Shown here: piece by piece, positions 11,882-24,949 of the stretch
Position numbering within the stretch: the first letter of the stretch is position 1
How the letters are laid out: each line of letters begins with the position of its first letter
Assembly: GCA_026168455.1 (NCBI GenBank)
Contig: CM047428.1
Span: 22,844,759-22,908,758, forward strand
Reading direction: 5' to 3'
Source of the DNA: Theocolax elegans
Taxonomy: Eukaryota > Arthropoda > Insecta > Hymenoptera > Cerocephalidae
DNA length: 64,000 nt
The notes under the pieces: model-generated
Databases searched by the model: none
What the model was told of the DNA's origin: nothing
The model's input: only the letters and a program-made list of their open reading frames with translations
Translations under genes and position numbers: made by a program

Positions 11882-12791
11882 CTAGGAGAGGCCACGGTCT
11901 TTGTTTTACGGATCTTAACGCGTTGATTTTCCGAAGTTATGGCTAATTAACGGGAAGTTGGACCCAAATTACAGGAATCTGCACCTTTTAACCCATAAAT
12001 TATATTTAAAATATTGCATTAAAAATCTGAACAAAATTCGTACGGATAGATGAAAATATAAAGAAGGGCTTGACGTTTTGATTTTTTAATCAAAAAATAT
12101 TTCTTAAATAATAATTGAGTAAACAATATTTGATCGGTAATTATTAATCAAAAAAAGCATAATCTTTCAATCCAAACATCGTGATCAAATTATAGATTTA
12201 AAAATCTGGAAAAATTCAGGGATATTATTTAAAACATGCTTAAAGTCTTGACGTTCGGCGTTTTTTAAAAACTTTATTCATTTGTTTATAAATACAAAAT
12301 GACCATTTTCTTGGTCCGACATCCCCTTGAAGCCAATTTTGTAAAAAAAATTACTGCCAGTTTGATTGCTTATAAATCGGAAACTCGTTTTGGACCAAAG
12401 TTATAGAGAAAACAATAAATTGCTGAAATTTCAACTAAAATTTAGTAAAAAAAAAGTATTGACTGTATTTGGACAAACTTTCATGATATTCTTATTTTCT
12501 CTATAGCTTAGCTCCAAATTAACCGATTTAAGCTTCTTTTTTTTCAATCACACCTACTTAATCTCGGCTTTATTTTAAATTTGAGATTGAAGATCTATCT
12601 TTATTTGTCTCCGAGTTACAAGCGATTAAAGTAGACGTAATTTTATTGCAAAATGGGCTTTAGTTAGCCATAACTTGGGTAAATTAATGCGTTAGGGTCT
12701 AAAAATCTGGCTTTCCTCATATTTTTATATTACAAAACATATCCTAGAGTTTGGTTAAGATTTGTGATCCGAAGGTCGTGGCCTCTCCTAG
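11882..12791. mobile_element. 0.91-kb non-autonomous DNA transposon with TIRs
   Basis: Begins CTAGGAGAGGCCACG and ends with the exact reverse complement CGTGGCCTCTCCTAG (12777-12791). Weaker inverted similarity continues inwards (GTTATGGCTAA at about 11938 against TTAGCCATAAC at about 12663). The interior holds CCCAAATTACAGGAATCTGCACC, a motif shared with copies at 16.54 and 20.20 kb, and the dispersed segment shared with 3.8 and 50.7 kb. No transposase frame is present. Confidence 0.65.
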
Positions 12792-12988
12792 TAAGATATA
12801 TATATATTTATATCAATTAAGTCCAACATTGTATTTTAACTTTACATAAGACATACTATCATATAGTTTAAAAATTATAAACTATAATCATAATTACATA
12901 TTTGTCCATCAAAAATTTAAAGAAAACTTTGAATAATTCTTGTATTCTTCCAAATAATTTATTTTAAATAAATTGTTGAATATAAGAG

Positions 12989-13162
12989 CACGGAGAAGAA
13001 AGTTGTAGTAAAAATTACTATGCTATTGTCTAACCGAGAGAAATAGAGTTCACAAATTATAAAAATTACTATTTTTATGAAACTAATATAACAAATTACT
13101 ATATGTCTGATAAATTATCATATAAAAATACTAATATTTACTAGGACTTTTTTCTCTTTGTG
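12989..13162. mobile_element. Small MITE with CACGGAGAA-type ends
   Basis: Left end CACGGAGAAGAAAGTT, right end GGACTTTTTTCTCTTTGTG (imperfect inverted repeat), AT-rich interior with repeated AAAATTACTA words. A second sequence with the same left end starts at 22475. Confidence 0.45.
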
Positions 13163-16100
13163 TATAACTAACTATTATAAATACAAAATTTACATCTGCA
13201 AATTTAATACGAATTTCAAATTTCAATATTTGTCTTTAATTTAAATCGTATATAATTATGTAAAAATAATAGTATTTTAAAAGTTATTACATTAATTTTT
13301 TCAATTTTTTATATTATATCTTTAAATATTTCACTTTGTTTATTCACTAAAAAATCGCTGCCAATTTATTGACACTTAACTGCCTTACAAAATATATCGT
13401 TTCTACGTTACGTTATATGCTATAAATAATAATTGTAAAATAAACTTTTTTTTAAAAAGTTTGGAAAAATGTTCTTTAATGTATAAAGTTATAACTTTTG
13501 TCTCTAAAACATAAGAATAAATCAATTGTGAAATTAAATTAATCCTACCAAAATTATCTAAACTATTTCTAGTTGGTTATGTCTCACACTAATTGAATAC
13601 AGAAATTATTATTCATAAAAAAATGTTTTTAAATAATTTGTTGAAGATTTGTCAAAATTTAAATAAAACGATTTTAAAAAATAAGTAAAGGCAAGTACCA
13701 ATTTTCTAATTTCAAAGTCCATCTGTTTTTATACAGATTAATGCATTATTTTAATATTTAGAAGGTTTTTGATTAAAAAAATACAGAATTTAGATATTGT
13801 GAATACTTCAAAACATTTTTTTGACAAGTTTTAAAAAAGCTACAGATGTTATTATAGTCGAAGAGCCAGGAAGTTTTCGAGGCCGATGGTTCTCCAGTCA
13901 CAAATCCAAATGTTCTAGACCTAATTTCGTACACTGATCACGAATTTCAAGGCTGCTTTGTTTAAAAATATGTCTAAAAAAGTTATTAACAATTTAACTA
14001 TTTAAACGTCTATAAAATCGATTTACTTACTTGATTTTGGTTATCAGCTACGTCAAATTATAGGATTATCACGTACAATTTCGCTAGTTTTTGAAATTTT
14101 GCAAAATGTTAATTCAAAAATTACAATCCTTTTTTTTTATCTTTCGATCTGTTTTCAATATTCGAAATTATTACATAAAATTGTTTAAATAATACTTCAT
14201 AATTACAGACTATAATTATTTTTTAAAGACCCACACTTGGTGAAATGTTTTTATTATGCTCTATACTAATTAAATCAAAATTTTTTATCGAAAAATATGT
14301 AATACTCAAGTACTTCTGTATTTATACATCTTTTGAACTGTAAATAAAAAAATAAGGTTCTTTGTTACTACAAAGACTGGCTGAATCCCAAAATCTTAAG
14401 ACATTTGAAAGTTTTTTACGCTCGAAATCATAGGACTTTATTTTATCTGCTTTTATTTTTTTTATCACAAACTTAAATGTATAACAACTTGAAATTTTTA
14501 TAGCATACATACACTATTATTTTTATGGCTATGGTTTTTTCAGCTTACTTGACTGATTAGTTAAAAAGCATAACAATTTCTAAAAGATAAGTTTTTTTAA
14601 TAACTTGAAAACTAATAGAGATATAATTTGAAAAATTCCATTTTATCGTATATTTTTTTGTTAATTTCGCTAATTATTCTTAAAAAAAGATTCTCTTACT
14701 AATTAATAATATAATTTTTTAGATTTTTTGGTAATTTTTGAAAATAAATTATTTAATTTTATTAAATAATACAAAAAATTATGCTATTAATCAGAACCAT
14801 AATATATTTTGGAAAATACATGTTTTTTTGCGAAATTAACAAAAAACTGCATTTTGGCTCATGTTTCTTGAGTATACAGAATTACCCGCCATTTTTTTTA
14901 TCGTCTGTTATATTCTCAATGCTACAAGCGCATATGTTTTAGCAACATTATGAAGCCTCCTCTATGAGGAAACACAATTTTAATTATTTATAATGTTAAT
15001 AAAAAAAATTGAAAAACAGTGTGTAAAATGTTTAAAAAAAAATTCTTGAATGTTAGTGCAAGTCTAAAGGTGAATTTGTAGCTCCATATTATAGTTCGCA
15101 ACTTTATTTTTGTAAATAGTTACTTCCATAATGTACACGTTTAAACGAATAGTCTACAAGAATTGACTGAAATACGAGTCACTCGCAACTTAAAACATTG
15201 TATTTTAAAATCCCGACACATTGATCTACCTCGAAGTTTGCGTAAAAAAAATGAAAGTAAAATCTATAAAAAAAGAAGTAGCAGTGTTTACGTATATATA
15301 TACATATACACACATTCTTTTGATAAAGTAATAATAATAAACAGTCTAGCTTATTTATAACTCGTATAGAGAAAACGTTCGCTAATTGGAAAATACGTAT
15401 ATATGTATATATTTAACGAAAAATAGCATTTATTTTATCCAAGTTTTTTTTCATCACTCATTAACTCGAAAACGCGGAAACGATTTCGAAAGACTAATTA
15501 GTAAGCGCTAACAATATACCGAAACTACTATAACAATTGTCCACCTAATGACTGTATCATCGTTCGTGTTTTTTTTTTGCTTTTCTCATTTTTGACGCCA
15601 ATTAGTTAAACTTGGGTGTGCAGTATAGGTATATGCATTTTTAACGGCGCTCTGAGAGATCAGCGAAAACGGTTTCACTTTCGAATGAGAGCGGTCACTC
15701 GCATTACGAGTATTTTCGTAGCTACTTATGCGAGGAATCCTGGTGTATAAGTATAAGTATATACATTACGCTTTGTCACTGTTGTGGCACGAGACCACCT
15801 TTAATTTCTTCAAAATCTCTCAAGTGCATTACGCTTTCGAAAAGAAAAGTTTTACCTTATCTAGTCGGTTGATAAAACTTTAGTTTAACCGAAAATTATG
15901 TATATACCTATATCGGTTGACTCGTATATGTATATGCGATTCAAACTTTCAAAAATCATTAACTAGAGCAAACGACAAAATACATGCACCTACATGAGTG
16001 GACGTTACATCTTTTTAATAATAATTACTTTATCTGTACTTATGTTATTTATGATTGTTGTCGATTAGCAACATGCCATAGATAGCGATTTACGAATTTT

Positions 16101-16519
16101 ACAAAATTTTTCCTAATTTCGTACTTGTGTCGATTTATTTTATTAATCGATTGATCGATTATACTTAACGACAAGAATTGCGTGAACAGTAATATTTATG
16201 ACATACGCGTATTTCTAGAAGACGTTTCTTTCTGTGAAGTGACTTTGTAAATTATTAATTTTAAAAATTGATTTTCGATTAAAACAACTTTCTTTACCTT
16301 TATCTTTGTACGTTAATATACTTTACGATGTGAAACAATTAATTGAATCAAAATTTCAAAATGCGCTAAATTTTAGATATAACTGGATAATATTTCCTAA
16401 AATACGGAAAAAACAGTTTTTAGTCGGTGATGTTTTTTTAATCTCAAAAAAGATAATTTTTTTATTTATTCTAATATTAGCTATATTTTTATAATTCTTA
16501 CTTTAAGATCTACCCATTT
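13163..16519. other. AT-rich intergenic DNA
   Basis: No gene recognised. 13858-13960 is richer in G+C (GAAGAGCCAGGAAGTTTTCG) and looks like a repeat fragment, but I cannot name it. 15460-16010 shows modestly raised G+C. The remainder is low-complexity A+T. Confidence 0.35.
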
Positions 16520-17140
16520 TCACTTATAAGGGATATAACACCCAAATTGCAGAGATCTACCTAAAAAATCCCAAAACTTTTAAAACCTAATTAAAGAAAA
16601 ATCTGAAAAATATCACAGATACTGTTCACAATAAGTAAGCATAGTGTAACAGAGAGATCTTTCGAAATAATTAAATATTAATTAATTATAATACGTAAGT
16701 AACATTTTTTGTCGGTAATATATGGCTGCATATCGATAAAAAATTTTGAAAAAATTAATAGAACACCTTCAAAGGAAAGGCAACACGGTTACAGAACTTT
16801 TTTTTTTCGTCAAAATGAATTCTTCGATCGTTTAATTAAAAATAAATAATTTTTCTGCTTTTTGGTGTTAACATCCCGTTAAATGTAATGTTTTCACTAC
16901 AAATTTTGTTATTAGAGTTTAAATCGAAATATATTTAGCAACTTCCTAATTTTGAATGACTTCTTACCAAATACGAAACATTCAGGCCAAATAAAAGGCT
17001 ATTGAAAAGGTTTAACCGCGTAAGGTTCTTTTTAAACATTTTGACGAAAAAATCAACGTATTTAGACAAAAGTTAAATTTTCTTATAAGATTTTTGAAAT
17101 GGAGGAATAGTTAGCCAAAGTTACATTTAATGTTATATAG
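16520..17140. repeat. Diverged copy of the MITE family seen at 20.2 kb
   Basis: AACACCCAAATTGCAGAGA...AAATCCCAAAACTT...AAAAATCTGAAAAATATCACAG parallels, in the same order, the start of the element at 20186-20574. The following GTCGGTAATATATGGCTGC also parallels GTCGGTAATATATAGTTAA there. Ends cannot be fixed, so the coordinates are approximate. Confidence 0.5.
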
Positions 17141-17399
17141 TGTAAAGTTGTATTCGACTAATAGTTATACAGTGTGAAATAATCGATACATTTATATGTC
17201 TAGTTAATCATATGTTATTATAAAGCTGAATATATACGATACAGCTAATTTTTGTATTGTTAATTTTTTAACTCTCCTGTATGTATATTATTTACTTCAA
17301 TCGTGAGCAGCTCTATGGATTTAAAAATATATGACAAATCATTTATTTGGGCTGTAATTAAAAGTTAACAAGTTCAATTTGATGATCGAGCATTGCGAT

Positions 17400-18220
17400 T
17401 ATTCAGAGTAAGAAAGGGAGCGAGTGAATCCGATTAAGGATAAATTAGGCTATCTGAATGACTCTCGCTCTCTGTGTATAGGTGTGTGTATATGTGTGCG
17501 TGTACACGGATACCGTGGGGATTAGTTCATTGACGCGAGATAGGTTATCCGTATTTATATAGATAATGACGAGTAGCAGCAGCTCCTAGGCCCGTTGGAT
17601 AATTTGCAATAGCTGATGAAACAATTTTGCGAGGGACGCGCAAGTGCGCGATCATAGTGTGACTTATACCTGAAGTGGTGGTGGTGGTGGTGGTGAGGCG
17701 GTGGCGGCAAAGAGGCCAGCCCTTACTCTTCAGGCTGATGAATAACAAAAGAAAAAACTCTCGGAAACAAATTAATCCCTTCGGGGAAGAGTGTCACAGG
17801 GCACGTTCTAGCCGAACGGATTTACGAGGGAATCAGCGAAAATTCCCGGGTCTTTGGGGTTTGCTGACGACCCCCCTCCCAATATCCCTCCATCCCCTCC
17901 TTCCCTCCTCCTCCCTTTTTGACGGCAAAGCCAGGAGACCTACCGAAAGAATCTAAAAATCATAAATTTGGAGATTTGCCCGTTTATGGAGAGTGCGGGC
18001 AAGCAAGCGCGCGCACTGCCCGCGTTACGCTATATATACATTCGCACAAGTGCAAACAAGGATACGTCTCTATAGGGGCATAAAACTCCTTCTCTCGTGG
18101 AGTTTTATGCGGATCGATGGATTTCCATGACAAAAATATTGTCGGCCTCTCGTCTATACCTTTAAATCCCCTCATTGGCGCGTCGACACCAATATACTTA
18201 AGTTCGAACACGTTTCTTTA
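17400..18220. promoter_or_regulatory. GC-raised island with GGT and C-rich runs
   Basis: Contains GT/GTGTATAT runs at about 17470-17510, a GGT triplet run at 17676-17695 and a C-rich segment at about 17868-17915. Open frames crossing it are compositional. Candidate regulatory DNA. Confidence 0.2.
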
Positions 18221-18989
18221 ATTGATTTTTTCATTAGAACTGTACACCTTATACGTCGTCTAGGAATATTCACCTCGAAACTAATTAACGATTTTACTCT
18301 TATTTTTCTATCGAAAATCTTAGACTCCTCTTGGAAATTACATTTTTATATTGCGTATAGAAAGTCGAGACATTACGTACGATTGTTTTCACGTATTCAC
18401 TTCTAAATTTTTAGTGTCATTTTTAAACGTCTAGCTAACTGTTGCCAAATTTGGTGTGGCTAATCTTGCATAATTTTTATATAACGCAATAAAATTCTAT
18501 GGTTATAGCACATCATTTTTTTTTTTTTTTGTAAAACTGTACAGACATCATTTTCTATTATAAAAGACATGCGGGCTCGAAAAATTTATCCGGTGTAAAA
18601 AATCCGAACAATAAATTATTTAAACTGACATTATACTTTTATTCTAAATTTATTCTAACAGCTACAAAAATTAAGTAAAATAGTTTTTTTTAATATAAAT
18701 AATTCAATGTTTCTTAGATACTACGCAGAGAAAATTGGTGATATCAATACAATATTTTACGCATTCAAAAAACAAAATATTAAATGAAAACAAATAAATG
18801 TTTCATAAATTCAAATAAATTATATTTATTTAAAATTAAATAAATTTTAATTAATTGCATGTTACTCGAATTAAAATTTCTTTTTGTGTGACAGTATAAA
18901 AAGATATTTGTAAAATAATTAAATACTAGATTTTAGAAAATACCGATATCATCGAGAATGAAATTTAGGTAATAATTTCATTCGAGTCA
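18221..18989. other. AT-rich intergenic DNA
   Basis: No gene recognised. A CGCAGAGAAAATTGG start near 18725 and TTTCTTTTTGTGTGACAG near 18878 weakly resemble the CACGGAGAA-type MITE ends. Confidence 0.35.
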
Positions 18990-19420
18990 TCGTAAACGGG
19001 TACTCCAACGGTAGAATACGAAACATGTTACAAAAAAAAGCGCAGTGGACGCTAAACACGTTCTCGACACATATTTTCACCGCGTAATCCTCAAACACAT
19101 TTCCGTTTCACCATTTTTTCCAATATTTTTTCCCCTCTCTGCCCGGAAAAATTGCGCGAAAGAGATGACACTTTGTATAATGCACGGCAACTTTCTCCAC
19201 CGTTAACCCCATTGCGAAGAGGTGCACGAACGCTATACTCCTTTCGCAGAGTCAACGCGCGGGCATCAATAAAAACCGGCGTGGTTATACGATCGTAAAT
19301 TTTCTAACGCGCAAAGACCTTGAGCACACGCGTTGTATCTATATATAGTGACGGTAGTGCGCAACTTTCTTTAAGCAAAAAAAAAAAAAAAAAAAAGTAA
19401 AGTGCATGCACGATCGTTTT
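18990..19420. promoter_or_regulatory. GC-raised island
   Basis: Raised G+C with a CGTTAACCCC motif (19202-19211) and a poly-A run at about 19377-19396. No coding evidence. Confidence 0.2.
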
Positions 19421-19821
19421 CCAAAATTGACATTGTCTTTATGATGTTAAAGGGAATTTTCGTTACCCTGGGTTTGCACGGAGGAGGAGCACTTTATGGC
19501 ATGTAGAATAGTGGTATATAATTCAGCTTAATTAAAATTTATGTCGGCTATATGAATTTGAAGGTGAGCAATGAAATATGAAAGTATTAGGTTCGAATAT
19601 TATTGTTCAATCGACAAATACAGTGGAATAATGTTATTTTTCAATTTTAACAAGTGACTCGAAATGTATTTTTTTATACAAGTGTCGTACATATATTAAA
19701 TGCTTTTTGAAAGAAAGCATTATTTACATCATCTACGTTATTTATCTATTCGACTATCTGCGTTAAAAAAATCAATAATATTTGAATTTAAATAAGAACA
19801 TCCAGTTTTTTATAATATTTA

Positions 19822-20189
19822 TTAAGGAGATACTTTTAAAAACTCAAAAATTTTCTGCATTTATCAAACTAAAAATCTGGAAAAATCCATTCGTGACACT
19901 TGAGTTGAATATAGAAGAAGCTGACAGAGAGATTTTTTTATATAATTAATTTTAAATGAATTAAAAATTAATAACCACTTCTCGTCGGTATAACCGTTAA
20001 GTGAAAAATTGATCCTTGCGGCTGCACGAAAATCTCGATCATTTAGAGGTAAAAAATTTTGAAAGAAATTGTACGTACTGTTAAAAACAAGTAGTAGAGC
20101 GTTACAGAGAGATTTTTTGGAAAAAGTCAATCCATTTTTAGTAAAAAATAAATAAAAATTACAATTTTTTCAGTCTCACATCTCCTTAA
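19822..20189. mobile_element. TTAA-bounded MITE, first of a tandem pair
   Basis: Starts TTAAGGAGAT and ends ATCTCCTTAA, a 10-base inverted repeat including the TTAA. The interior has an internally repeated word GTTACAGAGAGATTTTTT/GACAGAGAGATTTTTT and no transposase. Short minus-strand frames in this and the next element encode similar peptides only because the two are copies of one repeat family. Confidence 0.6.
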
Positions 20190-20574
20190 GGCACTGTGAT
20201 ACCCAAATTACAGGAACCTACATCTAAAATCCCAAAAATTTAAAAAACTAATGGAATTAAAAATCTGAAAAAATTTACAGGTAATGTTGAAAGCAAATAT
20301 AATACCGTTACAGAGCGATTTTTTCAAAATAATTAATTTAAAATGAATTATATCGAAATAACCATTTTTTGGTCGGTAATATATAGTTAAAAACAAAGCT
20401 GCACGGCTGCTCAAAAATCTCGTTGATTTATTGATAAAAAAATTTGAAAAAATTCATAGACTATCTTTAATGTAAATACAACACCGTTACAGAGCGTTTT
20501 TTTCGATAAAGTATACTGTTTGCTTGAGAAAAAATAAATACTGATTTTGTTTTAATGGGTTTACATCTCCTTAA
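20186..20574. mobile_element. TTAA-bounded MITE, second of a tandem pair
   Basis: Begins TTAAGGCACTGTGATACCC and ends TTACATCTCCTTAA. Its first TTAA is the last TTAA of the preceding element, so the two abut and share one target tetranucleotide. It carries two copies of ACCGTTACAGAGCG. Related copies lie at 16.52 kb and inside the 11.88-kb element. Confidence 0.6.
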
Positions 20575-20879
20575 GTCAAAGAAGATTATAACATTAGTGG
20601 AAAAGAGTAAATTGTACAGTGAAATTAATAATAAATTATAGATAGTATAATATAATTGTAATACACGAATTGAAAAAAAATTAAATTCATTAGTCTTTTT
20701 TTTGGTACCCTCTCAACGTTATCCCGTAGTATGCATGATTTGTATAAAGCACTCGTACAAAAATAACAAGATCTGTTTAACTATTGAGAAAAGGTATGTT
20801 TATCCAGAAAAAAAGTTTCGATTATCGTCATTGATACAATACAAAGTTTGAACGACTCGTAGAAAATGATATGGTTACA

Positions 20880-21610
20880 TCTAAGGGTTAAGCGTAAGTA
20901 ATATATCTACGTTAACGACCGGAATTGAGTGGCTAACAGTCGAATAACGTTAAACGAGAGTAATTCCGAAACAAGTTGAAGTATATAATTGCAAGAACGG
21001 TACGTTCCGCTGAACGTCGCGTTTAAAGGTACACTCGAGGTGAAAGTGCGATCTCTAATAATCCGTAGTAACGTTTGTATATAAATTAAAATACGGTCGG
21101 ACAAGAGAGAATCTTGTGGACACGAGGGCGCAGTAAAAGCCTGCACTCGACTCAAACTAGTTAACTATCCATATTTATATATATGTATATATATATGTAT
21201 AGGTGTATGTGTATGTGTATGTATACGTACATATACAGCTCTGCGGGGAAAAGTTGATCAGGTAGTAGTTTTCATGTAGTAGCGAGCACATACCTGTGCG
21301 TCTTTGAACCGCCACCCCGTTGCGGTTTTTTCCTCATTGACCGAATGACGAAATCCAATTACGACCCTCCCTGATATAGTTCCGCGGAACTCCCTGCCCT
21401 GCAATAAAGTTTCCGTTCGCAGAACGTTCTTACAAGCCCTATGTAGATGTGACTTCTCGACTTCGTAACGAATTATTTGGGTTTGTTTGTCCGCATTTAT
21501 TGTGGATTAATGAGAATTCGGTCGATGGGTCAGGTTGTTTCAAACTCTACGCGCGCTCACACACACACACACACACCCAAGTTGTACATATATATATATT
21601 GCCGCCCCGA
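20880..21610. promoter_or_regulatory. GC-raised island with GTAT and CA microsatellites
   Basis: Contains AGGGTTAAGC (20884-20893), a GTATATAT/GTGTATGT run (21177-21234) and (CA)n at about 21559-21577. No credible gene. Confidence 0.2.
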
Positions 21611-22474
21611 GTTTAATCAGTTGACAATGGCACGGCTAATTCTTGCGTATATACACTTATTACATCAATGTTCTAATGTATCTCAAGGATCTTCACCAAT
21701 GTGTTATTCCGATGTCATAACGGGGGTAAAACCCTCGTTAATAAATTATGAATTATGCCACTTTGATTTTCCATTATTCGGTTATTGTTAACGAATTAGT
21801 GCTACCTCGAAATTTACTTTCACTCTTCACCTATATATTTATTTACAATGGAATAGTACCTTGACAGCTGTCTCCTCATCCTCAATGTTTTAAACATTGC
21901 ACGACTTTACGCACACTGTGTTTTTTACATTTCGGTAAAAATTTGTAGTTTTAGCTCATTTCATTCTTTACGGTGCTCTATTTTTATAATGGTTAAAAGC
22001 ACTATAACTGACAAGAGCTCTTTTCGTAAAATAACTCAATGGTATTTTTAAGCGACAAACGCTAATTGATTCTGATTTTTGACGAAAAAAAAAACCAAAC
22101 TTTATCTTATAATACTTAGAGATATTTTTTTTATTTCACAAATTACATTTCTCGATACATATTTTAATTTCACATATATTTTTAAATTAGAAAGATAGAA
22201 GTTTATATTTTCTCTTAATGAAAGTAAAGTTATTTTTTCTTGAATTTATTAAGATAATTTATGGCCGGTTAAAAATATATGTCTTCTTATTTTATAGTTA
22301 TATTGTATGTATAATATCTACGTTATATATATATCAAATTTCTACCAGGGTATCGGTGCAGTTAAATTAAATGCAATTGTTTTACCAAGAATAAAAGTGT
22401 AACCGCCGTGGAAAGTGTCAAAAAGGGTCATCGAATTATCCATATTAATATTTGTGCTTAATAAATCCTTTCTA
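21611..22474. other. AT-rich intergenic DNA
   Basis: Nothing recognised. Confidence 0.4.
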
Positions 22475-22690
22475 CACGGAGAAGAAGGTTTTAATAAAAA
22501 TTACAACGTTATTAAGTTATTGAACAATTTGACATGTTATATATAAAAATAACAGAAATTGTAATATTAACTATTTTTTTTACAAAAAAATTAACCAGAC
22601 ATGTAGTAAATATTAATAAATCTGTAGTAAATTTCACTATAAAAATTAATAATTTTTATAATTTGGCATAACTCTATCTTTTGATTAGTG
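22475..22690. repeat. CACGGAGAA-type MITE relative
   Basis: Left end CACGGAGAAGAAGGTT matches the element at 12989, with a similar AT-rich interior rich in AAAATTA words. A matching right end is not clear, so the extent is approximate. Confidence 0.35.
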
Positions 22691-22744
22691 ATTAATATTT
22701 TACTTTTTAATACAACCTATTCAGATTGACTGTATAGAAAAAAA

Positions 22745-23384
22745 TTAAGGGGTTTGGTTTATCGCTTAGAAAAAAGGCTATTTTTAAGATTTTTTTTAAA
22801 TATTATTGAACATATATGGGTACAAAAGTTATTGGGGTTGTCAAATACAGTCTTTTGAGTACAAAAAATTTTTTTTTATTATTTTTATCACTTATATACG
22901 ACATTAATGATAAACTTGACTCCTTGAAAAGTAGATAAGCTGTTGGTGGACATGATATCTAGAGAATACTTCATCTGAAACAAAAAGATCAACCGGTTTT
23001 AAATTTGGTATAACAGTGGCTATCGCGTGAACTACAATCGTGTTAAAATATTAATTTTTACTTTTTTTTTTATCCAAAAAAATTAATTTCCGTAATACAT
23101 GCGATAGTTACAGTTATACCAAATGTAAAGCCGTTCGATCTTTTCGTTTCAGATGAAGCGTTCTCAAGATATCATATACGCTAATAGCCTACCTACTTTT
23201 CAAGGAGTCATGTTTATCAACTATTGTCGTATATAAAAAGAGCTAAAAATAATAAAAAAAAATTTTTTGCGCTCAAAGACTGTATATGACAACCCCAACA
23301 ACTTTTGTACACATATATTCAATAATATTTTCTAAAAAAATCTTAAAAATAACTTTTTTGAGCGATAAACTAGATTACCCTTAA
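22745..23384. mobile_element. 640-bp TTAA-bounded foldback element
   Basis: Left end TTAAGGGGTTTGGTTTATCG, right end GCGATAAACTAGATTACCCTTAA. The arms of about 300 bases are inverted copies across most of their length (landmarks ACAAAAGTTATTGGGGTTGTC, ACTCCTTGAAAAGTAG, TCATCTGAAAC, AAAGATCAACCGGTTT), with many substitutions, so this is an old insertion. Centre near 23065. No coding capacity. Confidence 0.75.
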
Positions 23385-24949
23385 TGATAATGTTTACATG
23401 CAATTTCTCATGGTTCTTATTATGCAAATTCACATGGTAATTTTCATCAACTTTTTTATATAGTCACAAAATCACGTTTATTATACAATTATATTAAAGA
23501 ATAAAGTATTTTTCCAAAAATCCGAAAAACCACATGTAGCTCCACCTTGACTTTTTTGATGGAAGAGAAGGGTCCCCAAGTACTAGAAATTTAATTGAGG
23601 TGTGTTATAGAACTGTAAAGTTTAATCGTGCATTACATAGCTCTGTAAAGACGCCTGTACAAAACTTTAAAGTGATGTAACGCCTGTCTTCGATGTCACC
23701 ACGATTAATTTCTTTTATTAATCAAGTATCGAGGCATTAATCGGCGAGTCGATCAGAGCCTAGTTCTTAGTCCTTAAGTATTTTGTTAAAAAGAAAACGT
23801 CAGGTGTATAATTGTGTATATGTCGAACATTTAATAAAATCTATTGTTTAATTTCACATGAACGCATCAAGGTTCTGAAAATGCGTGTTCGCTCGCTTTC
23901 GCGTCCGATTCCAATTCGTTCCAGCTAGCCTCACATCGCTCATCACCTTAATACCTTTGTATAAAGCTAGTATGATTTATTATTTATTTATTTTAATTCT
24001 CCTTCTAATAGTGAATAGATAATTGAAAAATAAATGTTGTTTTTGATAAGAAATGAAACTTTAGGTTATGGGTTGTACACTCGCTCGGAAATACACGTGT
24101 CCAAATACATTCAAAACTTTTATGTTCACTGTATTCTTATGCCAATATCTCAATATAATACATGCATTTTCGTAATTCCTATGTATTACATTGTTATTGT
24201 ATCAACAAAATATAATTCTCCAAAACGTAAATTTATTTTTCTTCTTATCGAGAACAATCTAACGATTTATATAGTTGATCTATATATAGATTTATTGAGT
24301 TTTGTCTATAAGTCCAGCATTTTTCCATTTCTTTGTACAAATCTATTTCGCTTATGCAGCCGCTATGACAACATTTCTTTCAGGGGTATACACTATTAAT
24401 AATAGTGTTTTACACTGCAGAAGAACTTTGAACTTCTTTCGATTAGAAATATTGAATGCCTGATTGGCATACACAAATGCGAAAATTTAGTGTACTCGAA
24501 CTATCACTAACCATTATATATATATAATGCGAAAATTTAGTGTACTTCGAAACTATCAACTAAACCATTATATATATATATTTAAAAATGTTATAGTTAT
24601 TGATAAAATTATAGTTCCATTGGATAGTATTAAACTATACATTACAGAAACGATAAATAATGAATTAAAAAAATGATTTTTAAAATTCTACTTAACGCGT
24701 ACTAGGGCGAATGTTAATTATCTGGAATTTATCATATCTTAGAGAAATACGACTGAACGATTTGTTAAAAAAATGTAGTGTAGATTGGAAAATTAAATAT
24801 CTACGGAGAAACAACGAAGAAAACGTATAGAAATATCAGATATTAGAAAAAATACCGTAGTCAAGTGACGGGAAAGAAAATATTGTTTATTAATATACAA
24901 TGCGCATAAATTTGGAAACAAGCAGTATCGACACAGAGTCGGCTAATAA
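23385..24949. other. AT-rich intergenic DNA
   Basis: No gene recognised. A frame of about 120 codons at 24034-24399 has no domain and AT-driven composition. Holds the short tandem duplication at 24479-24582. Confidence 0.35.
24479..24582. repeat. Two-unit tandem duplication of about 50 bp
   Basis: Two successive copies of GCGAAAATTTAGTGTACT...CGAA...CTATCA...CCATTATATATATAT, differing by small indels. The (TA)n at each unit end is a likely slippage or recombination point. Confidence 0.6.

Noticed and set aside
19864..20414. Two similar minus-strand peptides sharing a KKSLCN motif
   Set aside because: The similarity comes from two copies of one MITE family, not from a duplicated gene.
24034..24399. 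121-codon + strand frame
   Set aside because: No domain, AT-rich codons throughout, no splice or start context.
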